The notes: generated from the sequence alone by a model not told the origin. A stretch of DNA of 64,000 nt from Alkaliphilus sp. B6464 (GCF_018141165.1 NZ_CP058558.1:62001-126000), one strand, 5' to 3'. Shown: positions 7,606-15,536, counted from the stretch's first letter. Numbers and translations are program-made.

Positions 7606-7674
7606 TTGTCTTACATTACAGAATTGTATCTTTAAATAATTTAAAATACTAGAATGTTCAAAGGAGAAAAACAT

Positions 7675-7836
7675 ATGTTAATTAAAAAAATAGATTGTAT
7701 GAATTGTAGTAATCAAATTGAATATGATAGAGAAAAATATGAGAATCAAGAAATTGAATGTCCTAATTGTGGAAAACGAATGAAAGTAAGACCATATAAA
7801 AATGGGCGTGTTAATTTTCGTAATTTATATGCTTAA
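7675..7836 (+). CDS. zinc-ribbon protein, 53 aa
   Basis: ATG at 7675 with AAAGGAGAAA in front. Two cysteine pairs, CMNC (residues 7-10) and CPNC (about 30-33), spaced like a single zinc ribbon, then a basic tail (KRMKVRPYKNGRVNFR). Such small proteins bind nucleic acid or act as adaptors; which is not known here. Confidence 0.65.
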   Translation: MLIKKIDCMNCSNQIEYDREKYENQEIECPNCGKRMKVRPYKNGRVNFRNLYA

Positions 7837-7881
7837 TAGTTTTAAGTTAAAGATATTATTTAATGAGGGAGGATTTTAACA

Positions 7882-8742
7882 ATGGGCAAGATTACAAAGA
7901 ATTGCAGCACGTGCAAATTTGGAATGTTTATAATATGTCAGACATTAAAAAATAATGAAGAATACCAACAAATAAAAGAATATAAGAAAATTTGGGAGTT
8001 TAAACAGAACTTTAGTTGTGATAATTATGAAAGTATATTTATAGAATATCCGATAGAAGTATCAAAAATAAATAACAATATCAACAAGAGTAGATACAGG
8101 GGGAATTCTATTGGAAAGTTTGTAAAGATAACTCCTTGCTCTGAAGAATATAAAGGCAAGACATTTTTGGGAATTTATTTAGGGGAATTGCCTGTAGGAC
8201 ATGGTATATCGTATAATCCAGACACTAAAGAATTAGATGTTTCATTCAGGAATAATCCCGGTGTGTTTGTATTTGATTTAAATAAAATTGTATATGGCTA
8301 TGAAAGTTTTTGGGGGATTATTGAAAAAGAAGAAGACTTAAAGGAGATAACGGATTCTGATATTGAAAACATTTGGTATGTCAGAGCATTGAAATCATTA
8401 TCTCAATCTAAAAACGACATATCCTCTGAAGGTTTAGAAAACAAAGTAAGAGAATGTGTATTAAATAATAAAAATAATAAAAGAATTATAGGTTTTTATC
8501 CAGCAGCAATTATTAAAGATTTAAATGTAGATCCAACCAATCAAGAATGTATAAAGCAGATTAATAAAATATTAACTGATATGACTACAGAAGGGGTATT
8601 AACTCTGATATATCACTATAATTGTGAGTGTGATCAGAATTATATATTTGAAGATTTAACAAATATGCCTGAAAGATGTGATTTTTGTGATGAAGAAATA
8701 TATAAAGATATGCTTAATTTAGAATATAGAATCGTAAGATAG
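7882..8742 (+). CDS. cysteine-rich hypothetical protein, 286 aa
   Basis: ATG at 7882 behind GAGGGAGG. N-terminal CSTC pair plus two later cysteines (within residues 8-47) resembles the four-cysteine motif of the 51-aa protein at 11832. A central domain of about 90 residues (KFVKITPCSEEYKGKTFLGIYLG ...) looks beta-rich. The C-terminus carries more cysteines (CECD, CDFCDEE), a second metal site. The region around residues 195-240 resembles a winged helix. No family name recognised. Terminated at 8780. Confidence 0.65.
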   Translation: MGKITKNCSTCKFGMFIICQTLKNNEEYQQIKEYKKIWEFKQNFSCDNYESIFIEYPIEVSKINNNINKSRYRGNSIGKFVKITPCSEEYKGKTFLGIYLGELPVGHGISYNPDTKELDVSFRNNPGVFVFDLNKIVYGYESFWGIIEKEEDLKEITDSDIENIWYVRALKSLSQSKNDISSEGLENKVRECVLNNKNNKRIIGFYPAAIIKDLNVDPTNQECIKQINKILTDMTTEGVLTLIYHYNCECDQNYIFEDLTNMPERCDFCDEEIYKDMLNLEYRIVR

Positions 8743-8779
8743 ATTAATGTAATTTAATAAATTAAAACATATTTAAAAG

Positions 8780-8805
8780 ACCTAGATAAGACTCTAGGTT
8801 TTTTG
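8780..8805 (+). terminator. Rho-independent terminator
   Basis: ACCTAGA / TCTAGGT stem followed by TTTTTT. Confidence 0.7.
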
Positions 8806-8837
8806 CTTTTTTATGGTTAAGCACATAATAAATTAAT

Positions 8838-8865
8838 TTGATTGATTGACTCTATTTACTATAAA
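8838..8865 (+). promoter_or_regulatory. sigma-A type promoter
   Basis: TTGATT (8838) and TATAAA (8860) with 16-bp spacing, ahead of the gene at 8922. Confidence 0.5.
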
Positions 8866-8921
8866 ATAAAAAACATTATTAACTATGGAATTTAATTTTA
8901 CAAAAGAAGGGTGATTATTAA

Positions 8922-9197
8922 ATGAAGATAGAAACATTTATAAAAAATGAGGTTAGAAAATATAAAACAAAGGCTTTAACTAATAAAAAGAAAGGTGTAA
9001 ATCTTGATAAATTAGAAAGTATGTCAAAGACGCATCAAAGTAATTGTGAAAATTTTATTCATAGTAAAGATTTATCGTATTCAGAACAGTGCAGATATAA
9101 TGAAATAACCATAAATATGCTTCAGCAGGTAGATGATGAACTTTTTGGATGTTTTAATGGCCAAGGTGTATGTATAGGATATGATTATTATAGGTAA
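8922..9197 (+). CDS. hypothetical protein, 91 aa
   Basis: ATG at 8922 behind AGAAGGGTG. Lysine-rich helical N-terminal half, then a part with three cysteines (CENF, CRYN, CFNG). No family recognised. Probably co-transcribed with 9227. Confidence 0.65.
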   Translation: MKIETFIKNEVRKYKTKALTNKKKGVNLDKLESMSKTHQSNCENFIHSKDLSYSEQCRYNEITINMLQQVDDELFGCFNGQGVCIGYDYYR

Positions 9198-9226
9198 AAA
9201 ATATAAGGCTAAGAAGGAGAAAATTT

Positions 9227-9607
9227 ATGAGTATACCAAGATCTATAAAATCAATTAAAGGCGAAGAAGTTTTACAGAAATGGTGCAGTAGAATAAAAGA
9301 GTTCGATGAAGATGCTCCGTTATTTATTAATGGAATGGTAGCACACAAAATTGCAAAAGAATTAGACAATCCCAAAAAACTATATATAACTTCTATATCT
9401 ATAGAATGGTTTGAAGAAGATGGTTGTATTTTTGTTAAAGGTGGTAATGACACATTTGGCTATATAATAAAAAAAGGAGAAGAAATAATACCAAGATTGA
9501 GAGAGGGAAATGAAATATTCAGTCAGAAAAAGGCTCCTTGCGAAAAAGACTCTTGTGAAAAATGTGAGGATTATCCCTGCTTTACTCATTTCGGTCCACA
9601 AATATGA
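9227..9607 (+). CDS. hypothetical protein with C-terminal cysteine cluster, 126 aa
   Basis: ATG at 9227 behind AGAAGGAG. A soluble alpha/beta domain is followed by a tail with four closely spaced cysteines (residues 106-119; CEKDSCEKCEDYPC), probably a metal site. Not a recognised family. Confidence 0.65.
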   Translation: MSIPRSIKSIKGEEVLQKWCSRIKEFDEDAPLFINGMVAHKIAKELDNPKKLYITSISIEWFEEDGCIFVKGGNDTFGYIIKKGEEIIPRLREGNEIFSQKKAPCEKDSCEKCEDYPCFTHFGPQI

Positions 9608-9709
9608 TTTTGTGACTAAAACTAAGAGAAATCTATCTTTTGATATGAAACTTTAATGTAATTGTGAAATTTATCAATATCATCATTGCAAATATTAGTA
9701 TTGCATGTT

Positions 9710-9784
9710 ATGGAGATTATGCGATATGATTCTAATATAAGTGGCATGAATTGGTATGGTAATCCAAAATATCGAATTGATTAA
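9710..9784 (+). CDS. possible small protein, 21-24 aa
   Basis: Frame reads MEIMRYDSNISGMNWYGNPKYRID to TAA. The composition is protein-like, but the binding site (GGAG four bases before the second ATG at 9719) is poor. Could be a decayed gene. Confidence 0.3.
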   Translation: MEIMRYDSNISGMNWYGNPKYRID

Positions 9785-9847
9785 ATATCACACATTACAA
9801 GTGTAGATACATTCAAAGTAAGATACTTAATGAATTGGAGTGAGTTA

Positions 9848-9904
9848 ATGATAGTATATAATATTGATATAAAGAAAAAGCATTTAGCAAATCCAAAATT
9901 TTAA
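9848..9904 (+). CDS. possible 18-aa peptide upstream of an HTH gene
   Basis: ATG at 9848 after a TTGGAGTGAG site; frame MIVYNIDIKKKHLANPKF. Ends 18 bases before the HTH gene at 9923, so it could be a leader peptide that couples translation, or a remnant. Confidence 0.35.
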   Translation: MIVYNIDIKKKHLANPKF

Positions 9905-9922
9905 ACAGGAATAAATAGAAAA

Positions 9923-10093
9923 ATGTCAGAAGAAAAACTACAAAAAGTGTGGGATGAAATTATAAGATACGTATCTCATGGACAAAAAGAAATATCAATA
10001 AGTGAAATAGCGGAAGATATAGGATTAACAAAAAATGAAGTTAAATATCATTTAGATAAATTGATTCGTGTTGGTGCTGTAACATTAAAATAA
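9923..10093 (+). CDS. small winged-helix DNA-binding protein, 56 aa
   Basis: ATG at 9923; 57 codons to TAA at 10091. The chain reads as a compact helix-turn-helix: ISISEIAEDIGLTKNEV then KYHLDKLIRVGAV, i.e. a recognition helix followed by the start of a wing, as in ArsR/MarR-like or replication-initiator winged helices. The binding site is weak (ACAGGAAT). A likely local regulator of the small-gene array; the targets are not visible, though the hairpin repeats nearby are candidates. Confidence 0.6.
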   Translation: MSEEKLQKVWDEIIRYVSHGQKEISISEIAEDIGLTKNEVKYHLDKLIRVGAVTLK

Positions 10094-10101
10094 GAGTAAT
10101 G

Positions 10102-10121
10102 GCGTATTTTGAAGATTATGC
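10102..10121 (+). repeat. intergenic hairpin repeat
   Basis: GCGTA and TATGC pair around TTTTGAAGAT; directly upstream of the ribosome binding site of 10144. Confidence 0.55.
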
Positions 10122-10143
10122 ATAATAGAAAAGGGGATTTTAA

Positions 10144-10422
10144 ATGGGAGACAACTTATTAAAAACTAAGGTGTTTGGTGTTTTAAAAGATAATAAAAAG
10201 AATGTTAAAATTAGTTCATTAGGCATCATCTACTCGGACAATGAGGAAATTATTTTTTCTGTAGGAGATTCAAATATAGTTGCATTTATTGATTGTTCAT
10301 CAAAACTGAATTCATCTGTGCGGATTGAAATAGATTGTTCTGATGGCTATGGGGGTTTAATAGACGAAAAAACTATATATGATAAAATTTCAGATGTTAT
10401 CTTTATACACGATAGGTTATAA
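10144..10422 (+). CDS. hypothetical protein, 92 aa
   Basis: ATG at 10144 behind AAAAGGGGA. Beta-rich soluble protein (GIIYSDNEEIIFSVGDSNIVAFIDC), no recognised family. Confidence 0.65.
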   Translation: MGDNLLKTKVFGVLKDNKKNVKISSLGIIYSDNEEIIFSVGDSNIVAFIDCSSKLNSSVRIEIDCSDGYGGLIDEKTIYDKISDVIFIHDRL

Positions 10423-10436
10423 ATTTTTATTGTTAA

Positions 10437-10461
10437 GACACATTTCAAGATAATAGTGAAG
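10437..10461 (+). repeat. intergenic hairpin repeat
   Basis: ACACATTTCAAGATAATAGTG; shares ACACATTTCAAGATAA with the segment at 2304-2320. Upstream of 10478. Confidence 0.45.
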
Positions 10462-10477
10462 TAAAGGGGTGAAACTG

Positions 10478-10687
10478 ATGGATTTGTTTGAATGTACAAA
10501 GATTTCTATAGAGAAGGAAGTTAAAAGATTTTATTATAAGGCAATTGAATCGGGTGCAGTAGTATCAAAAATTGAGTATATTGGAGCAAATATGTATAAA
10601 GTTAGCGTTGGTAAGATGGAGTTGACTTATATGGGCACTGTTGATGGCACAGCAAAACTAATAGGTGCATCGGGAGATATATTTTAA
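10478..10687 (+). CDS. hypothetical protein, 69 aa
   Basis: ATG at 10478 with AAAGGGGTGA at the right distance; the frame is open nine bases further up from a GTG inside that site. Small alpha/beta protein (helix then three strands ending LIGASGDIF). Family unknown. Confidence 0.65.
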   Translation: MDLFECTKISIEKEVKRFYYKAIESGAVVSKIEYIGANMYKVSVGKMELTYMGTVDGTAKLIGASGDIF

Positions 10688-10688
10688 G

Positions 10689-10730
10689 TCGTAATACAAG
10701 AATATAACACAGAATGAAGATTGTACGATT
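10689..10730 (+). repeat. intergenic hairpin repeat, two tandem copies
   Basis: GTCGTAATACAAGAATATA followed by AATGAAGATTGTACGA; same two-part layout as at 1162 and 11141. Precedes 10762. Confidence 0.55.
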
Positions 10731-10761
10731 CATTATATTTTAAAAGGAAGGTGCATTTAAA

Positions 10762-11136
10762 ATGAATAAGGAAAATATTTTTACAATATTAGAAAGAAAC
10801 AATTTGAGTTGTGATGGTTTTAACTATGGATTATATGAAGAATTTTCAAAAACAATAGAAAGCGAAACGGAAATTATTCATAAGATAACTGAATATAATA
10901 ATTACGCAAAAAATAACAATAACAAATATTCGGATGAAATAATGCAATATCTAAGACAAAGAAACGAATTGAACAAATTTGATTTTAGTCAAGATAAAGA
11001 GTTGAATGAGTTGTCATCAAATAAAGTTTTTGAAGAAATTGTGAAATGGAACGGATTATTAGGTTGTTATTCAGAAACTATTAAAAGTTGGGTTAAGGAA
11101 ATTTATGGTGTAGATTTAAATGAAATAGAAAAATAA
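10762..11136 (+). CDS. hypothetical helical protein, 124 aa
   Basis: ATG at 10762 behind AAAGGAAGGTG. All-helical acidic protein with an Asn-rich centre. No recognised domain. Confidence 0.65.
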   Translation: MNKENIFTILERNNLSCDGFNYGLYEEFSKTIESETEIIHKITEYNNYAKNNNNKYSDEIMQYLRQRNELNKFDFSQDKELNELSSNKVFEEIVKWNGLLGCYSETIKSWVKEIYGVDLNEIEK

Positions 11137-11140
11137 TAAT

Positions 11141-11179
11141 GTCGCATTACAAGATTATAACGTAATTTGAAACTATGCC
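11141..11179 (+). repeat. intergenic hairpin repeat, two tandem copies
   Basis: GTCGCATTACAAGATTAT followed by CGTAATTTGAAACTATGC. Precedes 11200. Confidence 0.55.
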
Positions 11180-11199
11180 AAATAGAGAGGGGAGTTGTT

Positions 11200-11472
11200 A
11201 TGGAAGATTTAAAATGTGTGTGTCCGAATTGTGGTGGACAGTTAGAAATATGGACAGAGTATATAGCCTATAAATATGAAAAAGTTTTGGAAAATGGGGA
11301 AATAGTTTCAACTAAATCAAAGCCTAAAATTACAGATAAAAGTGATAATTGGGGATATAAATGTTCAAAGTGTGAAAAAGAATGGTCTTGCACCAAGTGG
11401 GCTTATGGTGGTGAAACATTTCCAGAAGAAGTAGAGAAAATATTTAATAAAATATCAATTCAAAATGAATAG
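11200..11472 (+). CDS. zinc-ribbon protein, 90 aa
   Basis: ATG at 11200 behind GAGAGGGGAG; an earlier in-frame ATG has no site and overlaps the repeat. CPNC near the start (residues 7-10) and CSKC near residue 57 form one zinc ribbon separated by an insert of about 45 residues. Family and partner unknown. Confidence 0.65.
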   Translation: MEDLKCVCPNCGGQLEIWTEYIAYKYEKVLENGEIVSTKSKPKITDKSDNWGYKCSKCEKEWSCTKWAYGGETFPEEVEKIFNKISIQNE

Positions 11473-11484
11473 TAACTAAGTTAG

Positions 11485-11510
11485 TGTCGCATTCTGAAGA
11501 TTATGCGACA
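11485..11510 (+). repeat. intergenic hairpin repeat, best copy
   Basis: Perfect 8-bp arms TGTCGCAT and ATGCGACA around a 10-base loop containing TGAAGAT. No T-run follows, so it is not a terminator. Upstream of 11538. Confidence 0.7.
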
Positions 11511-11537
11511 CCTAAAAAAGAAAAGGAGTGATTTTGA

Positions 11538-11813
11538 ATGTTTAATGAATTGGTGGAGATTGTAAAAAAAGGGAACGTAAAATATCACTTATATCAACAT
11601 GACCTTATGATAAATACTGATGTATTGGATTATGAAATAGATTCTGATTTTATTAATTTAAAAATCGCTGTAGGATATATTACTATATGGTGTGATAGCA
11701 TACTTGATAAATGCAGAAGGCCTGATAATTTAATAATTGAGTGTGAATATTGTTTTAGGATATATAATCAATACAAAGAGCCAATAGGTTATTTATATGG
11801 ATTGAATAATTAA
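11538..11813 (+). CDS. hypothetical protein, 91 aa
   Basis: ATG at 11538 behind AAAAGGAGTGA. Soluble, aromatic-rich alpha/beta protein with a CEYC pair near residues 74-77. No family recognised. Confidence 0.65.
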   Translation: MFNELVEIVKKGNVKYHLYQHDLMINTDVLDYEIDSDFINLKIAVGYITIWCDSILDKCRRPDNLIIECEYCFRIYNQYKEPIGYLYGLNN

Positions 11814-11831
11814 TACAAAAGGAGTTTGGAA

Positions 11832-11987
11832 ATGAAACATAAAAGATTGAAATTTCAACCTGAAACATGTGGAACTTGCGAATATTGGGATGATAAATCA
11901 GATGGGTGGATTAGATATTGTCCAATATTAAAACAAGAAACCGAAATGGATGATGTATGTAATGATCATAAAGATATTGAGGATTAA
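11832..11987 (+). CDS. small four-cysteine protein, 51 aa
   Basis: ATG at 11832 behind AAAGGAGT; TAA at 11985. Cysteines follow a C-x2-C ... C ... C pattern (CGTC, YCP, VCND) seen in short metal-binding proteins of Firmicute phages and plasmids, and resembling the N-terminus of 7882-8742. Function unknown. Confidence 0.6.
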   Translation: MKHKRLKFQPETCGTCEYWDDKSDGWIRYCPILKQETEMDDVCNDHKDIED

Positions 11988-12005
11988 TGATATATTATAA
12001 TAAAA

Positions 12006-12025
12006 GTGCGACATGAAGAAATCGC
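12006..12025 (+). repeat. intergenic hairpin repeat
   Basis: GCGA and TCGC pair around CATGAAGAAA; just before the GGAG site of 12048. Confidence 0.5.
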
Positions 12026-12047
12026 AGAAGGAGAGAGTTGATAATTT

Positions 12048-12509
12048 ATGGAAACTACGAAAGTAAAAGAATTACGTAAAGAATATGGCATCCAAGACAG
12101 CAGAAATGAATATACGGAAGAACAGATAATAGAACTGAGTCAACGAAAACTTTATTATATTAGACCATATGGGAATGATGAAACAGGCAATATTCATATT
12201 GAATATAAGCAAGTCTACGGATATATTTCAGAAGACGAACCAGCACGTATTTTTATTAAGGACATCACAATTACAGGAAATGAACGCTGCTATCTTCCAG
12301 TTAAAAAAATTGAACATTGCACAGAAATAAAAAAAGGCATTTATCACGATGAAATAGATGATATTATTTATTGTACTACAGATGAACTTCAATTCTGCCT
12401 TGATTATGAAAAAAAACATGTTGAAAAAAATATTCAAGACGAAATAAAAGAAATGAAACAGGAATTAATGAAGTTAAAAAATGCCGACATAGTTTTTAAG
12501 CAAATTTAA
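12048..12509 (+). CDS. hypothetical protein with C-terminal coiled coil, 153 aa
   Basis: ATG at 12048 with AGAAGGAGAG in front. Residues 1-110 form a mixed domain; residues 115-150 form a Glu/Lys coiled coil, suggesting an oligomer. Last intact gene of the co-directional small-gene array. Confidence 0.65.
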   Translation: METTKVKELRKEYGIQDSRNEYTEEQIIELSQRKLYYIRPYGNDETGNIHIEYKQVYGYISEDEPARIFIKDITITGNERCYLPVKKIEHCTEIKKGIYHDEIDDIIYCTTDELQFCLDYEKKHVEKNIQDEIKEMKQELMKLKNADIVFKQI

Positions 12510-12513
12510 AAAA

Positions 12514-12538
12514 CTAGATGTTATTACATAACATCTAG
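12514..12538. terminator. hairpin after the small-gene array
   Basis: CTAGATGTTA / TAACATCTAG, loop TTACA. The A-run lies on the left, so it is a better terminator for minus-strand transcription than for the plus-strand gene it follows. Confidence 0.45.
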
Positions 12539-12608
12539 CGAATTAAGAACCAGTCCCAAATGATGTGCTAAAAGATGTAAATAACAACTTAGAAAGAAAA
12601 AATAATAT

Positions 12609-12755
12609 ATGCAAAAAAAAATCGAGTTAATAAAACAAGCAATTGACCATTTATTAGGAGTAGAGTTATTACCTCAAAATGGATAGAGTGAAGAAGATGT
12701 TGCAATACTTGAAAATTTATTAGAATCAGATTTTGAGATTATTATAAAGTCTTAA
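12609..12755 (+). pseudogene. small gene interrupted by an in-frame TAG
   Basis: ATG at 12609 opens MQKKIELIKQAIDHLLGVEL; TAG at 12684. The same frame continues for 22 protein-like codons (SEEDVAILENLLESDFEIII) to TAA at 12753. A single nonsense codon therefore separates two halves of one 47-48 residue helical protein. Either a recent nonsense mutation or a readthrough codon. Confidence 0.5.
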
Positions 12756-12914
12756 CTTAGTTACGTATTTCAAGTAAAGTTCATGGTGTATAGAAAAAGT
12801 TTATTTGTTAAAGAAAACGATTCTATTGAAAGTTTCATTTAGATTTTCAGTCATAAATAAAAAACAAAATCTTATTCTAAACAATTACACATGATATATT
12901 AAAATAAATAATAC

Positions 12915-12946
12915 AAAAAGGCTTAGGTTAAATTCTAAGCCTTTTT
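12915..12946. terminator. bidirectional terminator
   Basis: AAAAAGGCTTAG / CTAAGCCTTTTT stem, T-run on one side and A-run on the other. Closes the plus-strand array. Confidence 0.7.
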
Positions 12947-12955
12947 ATTTATACT

Positions 12956-13901
12956 CCGTAAGGGGGCAATGGTAAACCTGAAGTGTTTAATTTTTACAGG
13001 CTATATTAACGATTTTATAAATGTTCGTAAAACAATCCTTTTGCGAACATTTGTAACAAAGTGAGTATAGTTTTTAAACCTAGTATTTTCAATAGTTGGA
13101 GGCTATTTCGCAAATTATTTCAATAAAACTATGTGATCCTTATGCAAGTTTTGTTTATTAACTTGCATTTTATTAATACATAATTAGTCTTTGTTATATA
13201 TGACAATCTTATTCGAGTTTGTTTTATAAAAAAATGCTTTAATTGTATAATGATTTTGGTAAATATTAAGAAAAAACTACAATTGCAGCGTAAATAAGGC
13301 TAATTTTAAAAATTAAGGCAACAAGGTATAATAGGTATAAAAAGTTTTTTTAGGGGCTTAAAAGGCAAATTATAAGGTCATTTTTTCGATTTCTATAAAA
13401 AAATTGACCTATATGGACTTGATTTTTCATTTCAACATTTTGTATTAACACTGTAAACTTAAAATCATTTATATATATTAACTATTTATTATTTAAAAAC
13501 ATTATTAAATCCGAATTGCAAACTTTAAGTATTTTTTGTAAATATAAACAAATTAATCAATTTTTTTGAAATCAAGGTCCTTTCATATATTATTTATACC
13601 TTTCGAACAAATGTTCGTATAATTTTATTTTCACGAACATTTCTTTACTATAATAATATTATGTAAACAACTATCTTTTAAATAATATAATAAATTTAAG
13701 TCTATATATAATCTTATTTATTAATATCTCCTCCTCTCTTCTTATAGTTTTAAAAACATAAATACCACACAGATTCCTTGTGTAATATTTAATAATTCTT
13801 ATCTTTAATTAATCTATGATATGCTGAATATCATCAATATCTACTTGTATAATATTACTATCTAAAAAATCTTATTTTAAATTCATTATTATGTTTACTT
13901 C
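12956..13901. other. AT-rich non-coding region with hairpins and LexA-like sites
   Basis: No reading frame with a start and binding site was found over about 950 bases. It contains a hairpin with T-tail at 13142-13170 (ATGCAAGTT/AACTTGCAT) and a long imperfect palindrome at 13371-13423 (TATAAGGTCA ... TGACCTATA). Half-sites TGTTCG and CGAACA occur near 13021 and 13047, with an isolated CGAACA near 13633, and a full LexA-like box lies at 13604. It separates convergent gene blocks. Candidate roles: origin, partition or recombination site, or SOS-controlled transcript; none is proven. Confidence 0.5.
13604..13617. promoter_or_regulatory. LexA (SOS) box-like sequence
   Basis: CGAACAAATGTTCG matches the Firmicute LexA pattern GAAC-N4-GTTC. 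No gene starts directly beside it, so its target is unclear. Confidence 0.5.
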
Positions 13902-14207
13902 TTAAAATGTTTGAACTTTAGACTTTAAATTATCTTTATATTCTTTGCTCCATCCAAAAGAATCTATAATAGAATTAATATCCCCATTATGCTCCAGCAT
14001 TTTATCTGACAGTATTGCAGTTAGAAATTCGACTGGAACAATGGCATCAATACTCGTAATACAACAACTTCCAGACTTTAGACTTATCGTTCCGTTTTTC
14101 ATGTTCTCTATTTTAATAAAGTCTCCACCATTATTGCCATCAGCATATACAAAGCCATTAAATTGCTCTTTCTTTTTTAACATCTTTTTAATCAGCCTTT
14201 TATTCAA
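13902..14207 (-). CDS. hypothetical protein, 101 aa
   Basis: A TTG start at 14207 is chosen because AAAGGAGAG stands seven bases before it; the frame is open 45 bases further up without a site. Basic N-terminus (LNKRLIKKMLKKKEQ), then a soluble domain (FVYADGNNGGDFIKIENMKNG). No family recognised. First minus-strand gene right of the non-coding region. Confidence 0.6.
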   Translation of the reverse strand: MNKRLIKKMLKKKEQFNGFVYADGNNGGDFIKIENMKNGTISLKSGSCCITSIDAIVPVEFLTAILSDKMLEHNGDINSIIDSFGWSKEYKDNLKSKVQTF

Positions 14208-14403
14208 GATAAACTCTCCTTTTATTTTATAATAAATATTTTTGAAATACATGTTTCCTAACTAAAACTAATTATAACCTTTTATCTAATTAGACATAGT
14301 ATATTGTCAATATTTATATAGGTTCAAGTTGTTTTTTAGAAGTTCTATCTAGGAGTTAATTTACTAAAGTCAACTATATTTACTTCCTTAAATCAAAGAA
14401 ATT

Positions 14404-14467
14404 GTGTTATCTTAAATAGGAAGGAATAAAATCAAATTACTAACTAAAGTAATATATTTGATTTTTT
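14404..14467 (+). promoter_or_regulatory. yitT promoter and leader with terminator-like hairpin
   Basis: TGTG-T-TATCTT-AAAT at 14404 is a member of the promoter family. About 15 bases after it an AAAATCAAAT / ATTTGATTTT hairpin (14428-14466) runs into six T, before the yitT ribosome site at 14512. A terminator between promoter and gene is the layout of an attenuator; the signal that would control it is not visible. Confidence 0.45.
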
Positions 14468-14521
14468 AACTCGATTTCTTATATATATTAAAAATTAAAT
14501 TTTAGATATGGAGGTGATATT

Positions 14522-15379
14522 GTGAAGTTAAAACCATTCAAACATATACTATTAAGATATTTTTGTGTTATATTAGGTTCTTTATTAATGGCGATAAGCA
14601 TTAATTTGTTTTTGGTACCATATGGATTATTATCAGGTGGAGTAAGTGGTATTTCATTAATAGTCCAATATATAACAAACGTTAATTCCGGTATTATACT
14701 ACTGCTGTTAAATATCCCGATATTTTTATTAGGCATAAAACAGATAGATAAAGATTTTATTGTTATCAGTTTAGTTGGAATGATCTCTTTGTCGCTATTT
14801 ATCTTGTTAACCAATCCCCTTTCGACCCTTAAATTTATTCCTGATCTTTTAGCATCTACAATTTACGGTGGGCTATTATCAGGAATAGGTTCAGGTATAG
14901 TATTTAGCAACAGAGGATCTACCGGGGGAATGGATATCGTGTCTGTAATTCTAAAGAAAAAATATGAGATCAAAATATCAACTCTTTCTTTTATAATAAA
15001 TCTAGTTATTGTATTAATTGGAGGATTTATTGTAAATCCAACTTTATCTGTTTACACTTTAATATCAATGTTTATTTCATCTAAAGTTATGGACAAAATT
15101 TTGATTGGATTTGATAATAAGAAAATGTTATTTGTTATAACTGATAAAGAAAAAGAAATTTCCTCATATTTGCTACAAAGCATCAAAAGAGGGGTTACTT
15201 TCCTAGATGGAGAAGGTGCATATACCGGAAAAAAGAAAAAAATTATTTATTGTGTAATTAACACCAAGCAGTTAGCACAGGTAAAAGGAATTATTACCCA
15301 AATAGATGATAATGCTTTTATATCTGTCATGGACATATCTGAAATTCAGGGAAAAGGTTTTAAACCTCCTGCTTTATGA
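14522..15379 (+). CDS. yitT: YitT family membrane protein (DUF161 + DUF2179), 285 aa
   Basis: GTG at 14522 behind GGAGGTGAT. Five to six transmembrane segments in residues 12-185, with the family signature VPYGLLSGGVSGIS and SNRGSTGGMDIVSVIL. A soluble C-terminal DUF2179 domain follows (residues 200-285, YTGKKKKIIYCVINTKQLAQVKGII). Length is normal. Family members are integral membrane proteins with no firmly known substrate. A chromosome-type cargo gene; the leader suggests regulated expression. Confidence 0.9.
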   Translation: MKLKPFKHILLRYFCVILGSLLMAISINLFLVPYGLLSGGVSGISLIVQYITNVNSGIILLLLNIPIFLLGIKQIDKDFIVISLVGMISLSLFILLTNPLSTLKFIPDLLASTIYGGLLSGIGSGIVFSNRGSTGGMDIVSVILKKKYEIKISTLSFIINLVIVLIGGFIVNPTLSVYTLISMFISSKVMDKILIGFDNKKMLFVITDKEKEISSYLLQSIKRGVTFLDGEGAYTGKKKKIIYCVINTKQLAQVKGIITQIDDNAFISVMDISEIQGKGFKPPAL

Positions 15380-15439
15380 TAAACCGAGTGATCTCATATG
15401 ATTAAATAGCACACTCTGAAGAAATGACGTAGAATATAG

Positions 15440-15499
15440 TTTTAAACAGTTAGGCATTGATAATTAAAAGGACTTTATTATCAATCCCACTGTTTAAAA
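15440..15499. repeat. 60-nt imperfect palindrome (possible structured RNA)
   Basis: Outer arms TTTTAAACAGT / ACTGTTTAAAA (11 bp) and inner arms ATTGATAAT / ATTATCAAT (9 bp) around a TAAAAGGACTTT loop. No T-tail. Lies between yitT and 15537. Could be an RNA element, operator or MITE-like remnant. Confidence 0.55.
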
Positions 15500-15536
15500 T
15501 ATCAGCGTTAAATTGAATAGAAAAGAGATGATATAT

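Noticed and set aside
1-12755. A classical integron cassette array
   Set aside because: The intergenic hairpins are about 25 bases, lack the attC core GTTRRRY arms, and no integron integrase is adjacent.
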